Shown here one piece after another: positions 7,736 to 16,500 of a stretch of DNA of 25,088 nt (position 1 is its first letter; every line of letters starts with the position of its first letter). The notes under the pieces are model-generated. The model saw only the letters and a program-made list of their open reading frames with translations, searched no databases and was not told the DNA's origin. Source of the DNA: DASVTR01 sp033855775 (GTDB lineage Bacteria > Acidobacteriota > Blastocatellia > Pyrinomonadales > Pyrinomonadaceae); NCBI GenBank assembly GCA_033855775.1, contig JAWVFT010000118.1:1-25088 (forward strand). Reading direction: 5' to 3'. Both the position numbers and the translations under genes were made by a program.

Positions 7736-9214
7736 ATGACTATCTATCGCAATTTCATCAACGGTCAATGGGCCGAGTCGTCTTCGTCCAAAACAGTTGA
7801 CAATATCAACCCGGCGAATACGGAAGACGTGCTCGGCACCGTCCGCCAGGCGACGCGCGAAGAGGCGCGCAGCGCGGTCGAAGCGGCGAGCGCGGCCTTC
7901 CGCGATTGGCGCGCGACGCCCGCCCCGACGCGTGGGCGGATTGTGGCACGCGCCGCTCGCCTGTTGGAAGACGAAAAAGAGAATCTGGCTCAACTGCTGA
8001 CCAGAGAAGAAGGCAAGACGATTGCCGAATCGCGCGGCGAGTTGCAACGCTCCATCAACGTCACGGAGTTTTGCGCGGGCGAAGCGCGCCGCTTGAACGG
8101 CGAAACGATTCAATCCGAACTGCCCGCCAACTTTGCCTACACCATCAAGCAACCGCTCGGCGTCGTGGCCTGCGTCACGCCCTGGAATTTCCCTGTGGCG
8201 ATTCCCATCTGGAAAATCGCGCCCGCGCTTGTCGCAGGCAACACGGTCGTCTTCAAGCCAGCTTCACTAACGCCCGCGACCGCCGTTCGCATCGTAGAGA
8301 TTTTTGAGGAAGCCGGAATCCCGAAGGGCGTGCTTAATCTAATTCTCGGCTCCGGCTCGGACGCGGGCGACGAGATTATCAATCACAAGGCCGTGCGCGC
8401 CGTCTCCTTCACAGGCTCGAACGATGTCGGCATACGCATGTACGAACAAGTCTCGCGGCGCGGGGCGAAAGTGCAATGCGAGATGGGCGGCAAGAATCCG
8501 GTCGTCGTCCTTGAAGACGCAGACCTGGACCTCGCCGTCGAATCAACGGCGCAGGGAGCCTTTGGCTCTTCCGGCCAACGCTGCACGGCGACGAGCCGCG
8601 CCGTCGTCGTCCAGGACATCGCCGACGAATTTGTCGCGCGCATCAAGCGTCGCGCCGAAACAATGCGCATCGGCGATGGCGCAGACCCCGACACGGAGAT
8701 GGGGCCGAGCGTTGACGAAGGCCAATTCAAGACCGTGCTCAGCTACATAGACATCGGGCGCGAAGACGGCGCGGAGCTTGTCTGCGGCGGCGCGCGAGCC
8801 GAAGGCGACAATCTCAATCGCGGCTACTTCGTCCACCCGACCGTCTTCGACCGCGTGACCACAGACATGCGCATCGCCCGCGAAGAAATCTTCGGCCCCG
8901 TGCTCTCCGTCCTTCGCGTCAAGGATTTCGACGAAGCGATGCAGGCCGCCAACGATTCCGAATACGGCCTCTCTTCATCCATCTTCACCAACGATGCGAC
9001 ACGCATCTTCCGCTTCGTTGACGAAATCGAAACCGGCATGACGCATATCAACTCGCCGACCACCGGCGGCGAAGCACACGTCCCCTTCGGCGGCATCAAG
9101 TCAACCGGCATCGGCGACCGCGAACAAGGCTCGACCGCCCTCGATTTTTACACTGAACTGAAAGTCGTCTACGTGGACTACACCGGGCGCAAGCGCGAAG
9201 GCAATTTATATTGA
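7736..9214 (+). CDS. NAD(P)-dependent aldehyde dehydrogenase (hydrolytic type)
   Basis: A 492-residue ALDH-superfamily enzyme oxidising an aldehyde to a carboxylic acid. Key residues are N151 in TPWNFP, the general base E249 in CEMGGKN, the nucleophile C283 in GSSGQRCTATSR, and the cofactor-loop segment SFTGSNDVG. E249 marks the hydrolytic rather than CoA-acylating branch. It resembles alpha-ketoglutaric semialdehyde dehydrogenases in general style. Its position next to the aminotransferase and the pyrimidine catabolic genes suggests oxidation of malonate semialdehyde or methylmalonate semialdehyde formed from beta-alanine or 3-aminoisobutyrate; this is inference from context. Its stop overlaps the start of the next gene. 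Confidence 0.9.
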   Translation: MTIYRNFINGQWAESSSSKTVDNINPANTEDVLGTVRQATREEARSAVEAASAAFRDWRATPAPTRGRIVARAARLLEDEKENLAQLLTREEGKTIAESRGELQRSINVTEFCAGEARRLNGETIQSELPANFAYTIKQPLGVVACVTPWNFPVAIPIWKIAPALVAGNTVVFKPASLTPATAVRIVEIFEEAGIPKGVLNLILGSGSDAGDEIINHKAVRAVSFTGSNDVGIRMYEQVSRRGAKVQCEMGGKNPVVVLEDADLDLAVESTAQGAFGSSGQRCTATSRAVVVQDIADEFVARIKRRAETMRIGDGADPDTEMGPSVDEGQFKTVLSYIDIGREDGAELVCGGARAEGDNLNRGYFVHPTVFDRVTTDMRIAREEIFGPVLSVLRVKDFDEAMQAANDSEYGLSSSIFTNDATRIFRFVDEIETGMTHINSPTTGGEAHVPFGGIKSTGIGDREQGSTALDFYTELKVVYVDYTGRKREGNLY

Positions 9215-9792
9215 TGGCACGTTGTCAGATGAAGCATACAATGTTCGTGAAATATCTGCTGCTCTTGATTGGCGTCGTGCTGGCCTTTGCTGTCCCGGCT
9301 TCAGCGCAGGCCGTCCAGAGCGTCTACACGGATTTCAGCGGGAAAAGCTGCAAGACCATTGAAAAAGATGAAGCGGCTGCCGGTTATCTGTTAGAAGAGT
9401 GTCGAGGCATCGCGGGTTATAAGCTTCAGGTCGCCTCGCAGGACTTGCGGCAGGGAATAACGGTTATCAAACCCGACGGCTCAAAGCATGACCTTGACAT
9501 GGGGCTAATAGGCGGCGGGGGCTTCTCCGGCCTCGGCCCTAGAGTCGAGTGGCGCGTCAAAAGACAGCAGGGCAAGCTCGTTCCCATTGCCATCATCGTG
9601 CGCTTCAATGTCAACGTCGGCGGAGCGGAAAAAGACACTTCGTATCTCACCGTCACTAAACTCACGCCGCAGAAGATTTGCCTGATAGACACCATAGCCC
9701 CCGGCCCAAACGCGAACGAAAAAGCGCGGCAGTTGGCAGACAACTCTGCCAACAAGCCCTGCTACAATCCACTTGGAACTAACGGACAATAA
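9214..9792 (+). CDS. Small secreted protein of unknown function
   Basis: A 192-residue product if started at the ATG at 9214, which overlaps the preceding TGA stop (TGATG). In-frame ATGs at 9229 and 9241 also precede the hydrophobic segment and are possible starts; none has a clear ribosome binding site. The segment FVKYLLLLIGVVLAFAVPASAQA is a good signal peptide (shown here as FVKYLLLL...PASAQA). The mature part has four cysteines (in KSCK, EECRG, KICL and KPCYN), suggesting two disulfides in the periplasm or outside the cell, and a Gly-rich loop GLIGGGGFSG. No known domain is recognised. It lies between catabolic genes without an evident functional link. Confidence 0.7.
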   Translation: MARCQMKHTMFVKYLLLLIGVVLAFAVPASAQAVQSVYTDFSGKSCKTIEKDEAAAGYLLEECRGIAGYKLQVASQDLRQGITVIKPDGSKHDLDMGLIGGGGFSGLGPRVEWRVKRQQGKLVPIAIIVRFNVNVGGAEKDTSYLTVTKLTPQKICLIDTIAPGPNANEKARQLADNSANKPCYNPLGTNGQ

Positions 9793-9821
9793 TTTTTTCT
9801 GACTATCTCTGAGGAATAAAG

Positions 9822-11144
9822 ATGAGCACCGTCGAACAACAGCCAGCGCAATCCGCAGCACAGCAATCCGAAACAACCCGCAAGCATAAGGAATTTCTCT
9901 TCCCGGCGGTCGCCACTTACTATCGGGAGCCGCTCGCGCTGGTGCGCGGCGAGGGCATGTACGTGTGGGACGACGCGGGCAATCGTTACCTGGATTGCTT
10001 CGGCGGCGTGTTGACCGTCAGCCTCGGCCACGCGAACCCGGCGGTCAACGCGGCGATTATCGAGCAGGTCAAGACGCTCTCGCACACCTCTGCGCTCTAT
10101 GCCAACAAGCCGCAGTCGGACTTGGCCGAGAAGCTTTACCAAATCACGCCCGGTCGTTTGAAGAAATCCTTCTTCACCAACAGCGGCACGGAGGCCGACG
10201 ACACGGCCATCATGGCAGCGAAGCTGCACACGGGTCGTCATGAAATCGTCGTCCTGCGTCATAGCTATAGCGGGCGTTCGGCGACGGCTCTGTCGGCGGT
10301 CGGCCATTCGACTTGGCGACAACTGCCCGCGCAGGTCGCTGGCATCGTCCACGCGCGCGCGCCTTATTGCTATCGCTGCCCGCTCAAACTCTCGTACCCG
10401 GACTGCGGGCTGGCCTGCGCCGAAGACATCGAAGAAGTGATTATGACGACGACGACCGGCGAGATTGCGGCCTTCATGGCCGAGCCGATTTTGGGCGTCG
10501 GCGGCTTTATCGTGCCGCCGCCGGGCTACTTCGAGCGCGCCGTCGAAATCACGCGCCAGCACGGCGGACTCTTCATCGCGGACGAAGTGCAAACGGGTTG
10601 GGGACGCACGGGCGACAAGTGGTTCGGCATAGAGCATTGGAACGTCGAGCCGGACATCATCACTTCGGCCAAGGGCATGGGCAACGGCGTGCCCATCGGC
10701 ATGACGACGGCGACGCCCGAAGTCGCGGACAGTTATCCCGGCTTGACCTTCTCGACCTTTGGCGGCAATCCAGTCTCGATGGCCGCCGCGCTCGCCGTCA
10801 TCAAAGTTATCGAGGAAGAAGATTTGAAGACGAACGCGGCGGTCGTCGGCGCGTACTTGCGCGAAGGGTTGGAAGGCTTGAAGGAGAAGTATCCAATCAT
10901 CGGCGACGTGCGCGGGATGGGCTTGATGCAGGCGCTCGAATTTGTCAAAGACCGCGAGACGAAAGAGCCGCACCCGCTGGCGGTTACTCAAGTGTTCGAG
11001 GAGACGAAGCGGCGCGGCGTCCTCATCGGCAAGGGCGGACTCTACGCCAACGTGATTCGCACGGGCATGCCGCTCGTCTCGACCAGGGACAACGTTGACG
11101 AAATGATAAAGGCGCTGGACGCGGCCTGCGCCACAGTCAAGTAA
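9822..11144 (+). CDS. Class III (AGXT2-like) PLP aminotransferase, probable beta-alanine/3-aminoisobutyrate transaminase
   Basis: A 440-residue fold-type I PLP enzyme. The start ATG is preceded by GAGGAA. Visible features are the SGTEAD phosphate-binding turn (121-126), the cofactor aspartate D254 in ADEVQTGWGRTG, and the Schiff-base lysine K284 in SAKGMGNG. It resembles the alanine-glyoxylate aminotransferase 2 / 3-aminoisobutyrate-pyruvate family. With dihydropyrimidinase and beta-ureidopropionase nearby, a role in removing the amino group of beta-alanine or 3-aminoisobutyrate is likely; other omega-amino acids are possible. An unusual cluster C183xxC186...C195xxxC199 is present. Its TAA overlaps the next ATG by one base. 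Confidence 0.85.
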   Translation: MSTVEQQPAQSAAQQSETTRKHKEFLFPAVATYYREPLALVRGEGMYVWDDAGNRYLDCFGGVLTVSLGHANPAVNAAIIEQVKTLSHTSALYANKPQSDLAEKLYQITPGRLKKSFFTNSGTEADDTAIMAAKLHTGRHEIVVLRHSYSGRSATALSAVGHSTWRQLPAQVAGIVHARAPYCYRCPLKLSYPDCGLACAEDIEEVIMTTTTGEIAAFMAEPILGVGGFIVPPPGYFERAVEITRQHGGLFIADEVQTGWGRTGDKWFGIEHWNVEPDIITSAKGMGNGVPIGMTTATPEVADSYPGLTFSTFGGNPVSMAAALAVIKVIEEEDLKTNAAVVGAYLREGLEGLKEKYPIIGDVRGMGLMQALEFVKDRETKEPHPLAVTQVFEETKRRGVLIGKGGLYANVIRTGMPLVSTRDNVDEMIKALDAACATVK

Positions 11145-11473
11145 TGAAGTTGAGAATCGTCACGCTGCTCGTCGTCGCGCTTGCGCTCGGCTGCGCGGGC
11201 AAAGGCTCAAGCACAAGCGCGCCCGTCGTGCCAGCCTTCGACTTGAGCTTGTCCGCGCAGACGCCCACTTACACCTTGCGCGGCAAGACGAGCGGCGGGC
11301 AACTGGAAAGCAAACAGGCCATCGGCTGGTTCGTCTGCTACGTCGAAGCGCGTGGCAACGTCTACTTCTTCGCCACCAACATCGAAGGCCCGGACTATCT
11401 TTCCATACGGGACAAGCGCATCGAGTTGACCCGGCAAATTCTGAAAAGCCTCGGCGTTCTGCCAAGCGCATAG
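11144..11473 (+). CDS. Internally deleted class D beta-lactamase remnant, predicted lipoprotein
   Basis: A 109-residue product with a lipoprotein signal (MKLRIVTLLVVALALGC, lipobox LALGC with C17). After a short Ser/Pro linker it resembles only the C-terminal end of OXA-type (class D) beta-lactamases. It has a GKTSGG segment at the KTG box position, then IGWFVCYVE and NVYFFATNIEGP, then a final helix ending ILKSLGVLP. The STFK active-site serine and the SxV motif are absent, so it cannot be a beta-lactamase. The simplest reading is in-frame loss of the catalytic middle, joining a signal sequence to the last strands and helix. It overlaps the aminotransferase stop by one base. It could still be expressed with another role. 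Confidence 0.65.
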   Translation: MKLRIVTLLVVALALGCAGKGSSTSAPVVPAFDLSLSAQTPTYTLRGKTSGGQLESKQAIGWFVCYVEARGNVYFFATNIEGPDYLSIRDKRIELTRQILKSLGVLPSA

Positions 11474-11556
11474 CTGTCTTCCGTTGCCGCCATAAACAAA
11501 CGGCAGGCTCGCCGCTTGACCATCAATGCCTGAGCATCACTTGAAGGAGCGATTGG

Positions 11557-12939
11557 ATGAAAACTCTGATTCGTAATGGGCGCGTCATCACCGCCGTTGA
11601 CGACTACAAAGCCGACGTGTTGATTGAAGATGAAAAAGTTTCCGTCATCGGGGCAAAGCTTGAGATGGAGGCGGACATTGTGATTGACGCTGCGGGAAAG
11701 CTTTTGATTCCCGGCGGCATTGACCCGCACACGCACATGCAGCTTCCGTTTGGCGGAACCGAGGCGTCCGATGATTTTCGCACCGGAACCATCGCCGCTG
11801 CGCATGGCGGGACAACCACGATTATTGATTTCGCCGTGCAGTACAAAGGCGAGTCGCTGACGCAGGCGATTGACAACTGGCACGCGAAGGCCGAGGGCAA
11901 GACGGCGATTGACTACAGCTTTCATCTCATCACGACCGACCTCGAAGACGAGCGCGTGCCTGAGCTTCATCGCATCATGGATGAAGGCGTGACGAGCTTC
12001 AAGCTCTTCATGGCTTATCCCGGCGTCTTTCTGGTTGACGACGCAACGATTTATCGCGCGATGGTCGCCGCCGGAGAGCGTGGCGGCCTGATTTGCATGC
12101 ACGCCGAAAACGGCATCGTCATCAACGAGATTATCAAGCGCGCTCTCGCCGCCGGAAAGACCGCCCCGAAGTATCACGCGCTAACAAGACCGACGCGCGC
12201 CGAAGCCGAAGGCGTGCATCGCGCCATCGCTATCGCGGAGATGGCCGAGACGCCCGTTTACATAGTCCATCTCTCCTGCGCCGACGCGCTCGAACAAGTG
12301 CGCGCGGCGCGCGACCGTGGCCTGCCCGCCTTCGCCGAGACATGCCCGCAGTATCTCTTCCTCTCCTACGACAACTACGAAGAGCCGGGCTTTGAAGGCG
12401 CGAAGTATGTGATGACGCCGCCGCTCCGCGAGCGTTGGAATCAGGCGGAACTGTGGAAGGGTTTGAAGACGGACGACCTGCAAGTTATCTCGACCGACCA
12501 CTGCCCTTTCTGCATGAAGGAGCAGAAGGAGTTGGGGCGCGACGATTTCTCGAAGATTCCGAACGGCGCTCCCGGCGTCGAGCATCGCGTGCCGCTCATC
12601 TACAACGGCGGCGTGATAGAGAATCGCATCAGCCTCAACCGCTTCGTCGAATTAACCTCGACGGCTGCGGCCAAGATGTTCGGGCTCTTCCCGCGCAAAG
12701 GAACCATCGCCGTCGGCTCCGACGCCGACATCGTTATCTTCGACCCCGAACGCGAGCAGACCATCTCCGCCTCGACACACCACATGAACGTTGACTACTC
12801 CGCCTACGAAGGCAAAACCATCAAGGGCGTCGTCGAAACGGTTCTCTCGCGCGGGCGCGTCGTCATTGAAAACGGCGAATACAAAGGCAAAGCCGGCGAC
12901 GGAAAATTCCTGAAGCGCGGAACGTGCGTGACCGCTTGA
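11557..12939 (+). CDS. hydA: Dihydropyrimidinase / D-hydantoinase
   Basis: Opens the ring of dihydrouracil or dihydrothymine to N-carbamoyl-beta-amino acids, the second step of reductive pyrimidine breakdown. The 460-residue length is usual. AAGGAG lies 7 nt before the ATG. The binuclear metal site is complete: H58 and H60 in DPHTH, the carboxylated lysine K149 in TSFKLFMAY, H182 in CMHAEN, H238 in VHLS and D314 in STDHCPF. The segment PNGAPGVEHR is the usual substrate-side loop. D-hydantoinase activity on other cyclic ureides cannot be excluded, but PreT, PreA and beta-ureidopropionase downstream support the pyrimidine role. The island begins immediately after its stop, separating it from the rest of the pathway. 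Confidence 0.92.
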   Translation: MKTLIRNGRVITAVDDYKADVLIEDEKVSVIGAKLEMEADIVIDAAGKLLIPGGIDPHTHMQLPFGGTEASDDFRTGTIAAAHGGTTTIIDFAVQYKGESLTQAIDNWHAKAEGKTAIDYSFHLITTDLEDERVPELHRIMDEGVTSFKLFMAYPGVFLVDDATIYRAMVAAGERGGLICMHAENGIVINEIIKRALAAGKTAPKYHALTRPTRAEAEGVHRAIAIAEMAETPVYIVHLSCADALEQVRAARDRGLPAFAETCPQYLFLSYDNYEEPGFEGAKYVMTPPLRERWNQAELWKGLKTDDLQVISTDHCPFCMKEQKELGRDDFSKIPNGAPGVEHRVPLIYNGGVIENRISLNRFVELTSTAAAKMFGLFPRKGTIAVGSDADIVIFDPEREQTISASTHHMNVDYSAYEGKTIKGVVETVLSRGRVVIENGEYKGKAGDGKFLKRGTCVTA

Positions 12940-12945
12940 TGTCCG

Positions 12946-12987
12946 AAGTTGGGACGAGCCTGCCCCACTTTAGGGCAATAATATAGT
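12946..12987. repeat. Left-edge copy of 21-bp quasi-palindromic repeat (about two units)
   Basis: Seven bases after the dihydropyrimidinase stop lies one good 21-bp unit (12946-12966, AAGTTGGGACGAGCCTGCCC plus C) and a second, decaying unit (12967-12987, beginning ACTTTAGGGCAA). They align in phase with units of the array at 17307-17537. Read on the minus strand they give the same peptide style (CPKVGQARPNFGHQA) as the right-hand array. Confidence 0.65.
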
Positions 12988-13228
12988 TGGCTCACCTGTA
13001 ATCTTGTAGCTGGCAGAATAATAAGCGTCAGTCAGTATCAGTATAACAAACTACCGAAACAAGATTATCCAGCCGCCCAACCCTTCAGTGTAGAGACCTG
13101 AGAATTTCAGTTCGATTTGCTCGTGTGTCATATAGGAAGATTATAATTCTACAGAAGAACCTTTTTGTGGAATAGGTAAGACACCTCAAAACAATGATTG
13201 GATGTTGCTGTAGTTAGCGGTAAAAATC

Positions 13229-13267
13229 AGCCGCAGCATTGTTATATTATTCCAAGATGCGGCTTTT
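13229..13267. terminator. Hairpin with flanking A and T runs, possible bidirectional terminator
   Basis: AGCCGCA (13229-13235) pairs with TGCGGCT (13258-13264). The right arm runs into TTTT and a run of five A lies just before the left arm, which could serve on both strands. The 22-nt A/T-rich loop is large for an intrinsic terminator, so a regulator site or element end is also possible. Confidence 0.4.
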
Positions 13268-13517
13268 CGGGTTGTAGGATAGACTAGACGGATGGGCGCA
13301 TTGGTTCCCTGAAAACCACGCAGCGGTCTATTTAATATTCGGTGGCTGATGGCGGATTTCTGCGCCAAGGTATCCGATATCCTTTACGCTTCACGTTCAA
13401 CCCAAAGGAGAAGACTCTTGTTTGTAACGCGACTTGCGCAGCTAGCCCACCTTTCCCTATCAATTAAGACGTGAATCATAGAGGACCGTATCTGAAGCTT
13501 AAAAGATACTGACACCA

Positions 13518-13535
13518 CCTCTGTTATAAGAGAGG
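13518..13535 (+). promoter_or_regulatory. Hairpin overlapping the ribosome binding site of the fusion gene
   Basis: CCTCT (13518-13522) can pair with AGAGG (13531-13535) across the 8-nt loop GTTATAAG. The right arm is the Shine-Dalgarno sequence (AGAGAGG) eight bases before the ATG at 13543. Only five pairs are possible, so any repression of translation would be modest. Confidence 0.35.
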
Positions 13536-13542
13536 ACCTTGG

Positions 13543-16500
13543 ATGCCAATTAGATTTCACGGTCAACAACGGGACAATATCATTGATCGCTTGGTAAATA
13601 AGTGGATGCCGGGCGGGCCCACTGTCGCTATTTTGCAGGGGTTCCCGGGTTGCGGGAAAAGCCAACTGGCCCTGGCTGTGGCAACGAAAGCGCTACGGAG
13701 TCTTGATCCGGAAGAGCCTCCGATGGACTCGGCTGACCCAGTGGTTGATCTCTTTTTGAATCTGGCGCTTGCCCTCGAAGCGCGCGGATTGCCGGCTTTG
13801 GAGCAGGAACTCAACAAGGGTGACAAGGCTAAACCAGACAAAGCATTGCTCAATCTTCTCCGTCGCGAGCAAATTCTGATCGTAGTGGACGAATTTCAAC
13901 GGCTGTTCCCTAAAGACAAAAGCACACCGCCGCCAGCATGGGCGAAACTGGTTGAGGATCTCAACAACTCGCGTGCGCAAGGTCGCCTGCTACTCATCAG
14001 TAATCGGTTTATCAAAACTGAGCGGTGGAGCGAGAATTGTCACGTTGAAGAGCTTCATGGTCTTCCTGATCAGGAGGCTGAGTCGTTATTCACTGAACTC
14101 CTGGAATCACAGGGCTTGGATGCAGCAGTCCCAACGGGGAGGCGGCGCGAGATCGTCCACCGGCTGGGCGGCAATCCGCGTGCGCTAAAGACGCTCGTGA
14201 TTGGCCTTCGCACGGACACATTGGACGACTTGCTCTCCACAGCGCCCGACTTGTTGGAGCCCGGTGACGTAGCGCTGGACCCTAAACTTGTTGAAGATTT
14301 TGAACGCGAGGTGTTGGAGCGTGCGCTCCCGAGGTTCGAAGCTGATTTGCTCAAGTTCATGCGGTGGCTGTCCGTGCATCGCAGGCCATTTAAAAAGGAG
14401 GCGCTTGCTCAATTCACTGGAGGGCGAGAGTCTCCGGAGGCGTTGCGCAAACAGCTTTTCGACCGTTTCCTTTTGGAGCGCACCGCTGGCGGAGATATAC
14501 CTCACCCGCTAGCGCGTGAAATCAGTGTCACCCGCCTGCGCACAGAAGGACGCGAATGGGCACAAGCTCATAATCTCGCCGCGAACTACTATTTTAGGTA
14601 CTTCAAGGCGCGGCAACTGACGGGCACGTCCAACCTGGCTGCGTCATATACAGAGCTTCGACATCATCTTTACGAAGCCGGGCGTATCGGGGAATTGTAC
14701 GAGGCCAGCGAGAAACTCACTCAGTATGCAATTTCGCAGATCGGCCTTAACACCCCGGTCCCCACGCACAAGGAACTAGTGGAAGAGCGGATCGCTCTGC
14801 TCTCCGCACTCCCCAACGACCAACGACCGAAGGTGCTGGAATATCATCTTGCCCGTTGTTATTTAAAACGTGGAGAAGTTGGTGACAAAGAGCGTGCGCT
14901 CAAGCACGCGCGCAGAGGGACGGGACGGCACCCCCACGCTGCTCCCTGGATTCTCCGGCTCGATCTGGAATATGAGTTGAATGGGTTTTATACCGCGCTG
15001 CCTGTGATAAGCGAGGCATTAAGAAATATAAAGGCCGACGAAGATGCATCAAGCATTTACCAACGCGGCGCGGAGATGATGGCGAAGGACAACCGCCTCG
15101 ACGACGCGATCACACTGCTGGAGAAGGGCATCGCCGTGATTCCAGCGGACAAGAACCTCTTCTCGCTCTACCAATCTGCGATAGAACTCACAGGGAAAGC
15201 TGGAAACTACTCCAAAGCGGAAGCTTTTGCGGTGAAAGGACTCACTGCGATTCCGAAAGCTAGCGGTCGCCATAGAATCGCAGAAACCGCACTGCGTGTG
15301 TTCAGTGTCCGACGCGATACCGAAGCTATTGAACGGCTGTTGAGCGGCACTGGCCCACGACAGTTGGACCCGCCTCAACGCACGTTTGCCAATTACATAC
15401 TAGATCGCCTTTCTGGAGATTGGGCGAAAGCGGCTGAAGTTGCACACAAGGGATATGCTGATTTTCCGTCCTATACGTATCTGTGCATATGTGCGTGCGA
15501 GGCTCGCCTCGCACTCGGGCAAGCACAAGAAGCGTACGGTTTAATGATGAGTTATCAACCGGGTGAGCGGCAGGTTCGAGATAACCCGTCGATTTGGTTT
15601 AAAGCCTATGTGTGCCTCATCACCGGGCGTCCAGATGAGGCGAAGACCCTCGCGGCCATGTATGCTCCGAACGACTTCGACGCTGGTTGTCCGCTGGATG
15701 AAGTCGAGATGCTGCGCCTCTGGTCCGTCGCTCGAAACGGCCTTAATGTATCCGTGGAAGATAATTATCCTGGTCTCGCGGAATACCGGCGGCGAATCGC
15801 GACACAGACCCAGACAGCGGAGAAAGCTCCGGCAGCGCAAATATCCGAGCGAATGTGTTTGCTCTTAGTCGCTACTGAGTGGGATTCGCGCCATGGCGGG
15901 CTTTCCACTTTCAATCGTGACCTGTGCGCTGCCTTGGCCGACTCAGGAGCCCGCGTCGTCTGCTATGTGCCGGAAGCGAGCGCAGAGGAGAAGCAACGCG
16001 CAAGTAGAGTCAACGTGGAAATCGTTGAGGCCAGGGAGATGCCGGGCACAAAGGGTAAGGCACTGCTTGTCCACCCGCCTGTGCTACCCGCCGAATTTGT
16101 GCCTGATGTTGTTATCGGGCATGATCGCATTACTGGAGCAGCTTCGGTCGCATTGGTCAAATACCATTATTCCGGCAGCAAGCGAGTGTTGTTCATCCAC
16201 ACGTCTCCGGAAGAAATCGAATGGCACAAGGACCCTCGCGAAGACTCTACCAGTGCAGCCCGCGCGGCAGAGCGAAAGCGAGAGCAGCTTGGCCTTGCGG
16301 AGGGATGTGGCTTGATCGTCGCTGTGGGACCACATCTCGCGGCGGAATTCGGGACGGACTTGCATGGAGCTGGCAATCCGGCGCCTGTCATGGAATTAAC
16401 GCCGGGATTGCCTGAATGCTTCAACAATGTTGAGGCACAGATCCCTCCCACAATTCGCTGCCTCATCCTTGGGCGGGTGGAGGACTATCAACTCAAAGGC

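Larger units (their letters stand above)
12940..13542. other. 603-bp non-coding left flank of the island
   Basis: No convincing gene is seen. It is noticeably A/T-richer than the neighbouring genes. It contains the left repeat copy (12946-12987), a strong hairpin with A and T flanks (13229-13267), and a hairpin over the ribosome binding site of the fusion gene (13518-13535). A possible 18-codon open frame at 13418-13474 (TTG start, AAAGGAG seven bases before it, product MFVTRLAQLAHLSLSIKT) could be a leader peptide, but this is weak. The promoter of the fusion gene must lie here; no well-spaced -35/-10 pair was identified. Confidence 0.5.

Noticed and set aside
9762..10991. Long minus-strand open frame (409 codons) opposite the aminotransferase
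   Set aside because: Arg/His-rich shadow of a clearly conserved plus-strand enzyme; no recognisable motif.
11144..11473. Functional class D beta-lactamase (resistance gene)
   Set aside because: The active-site STFK and SxV regions are missing, so no hydrolytic activity is possible.
13384..13665. Minus-strand 93-codon frame upstream of the fusion gene
   Set aside because: Overlaps the fusion gene start, has no recognisable domain and no convincing start signals.
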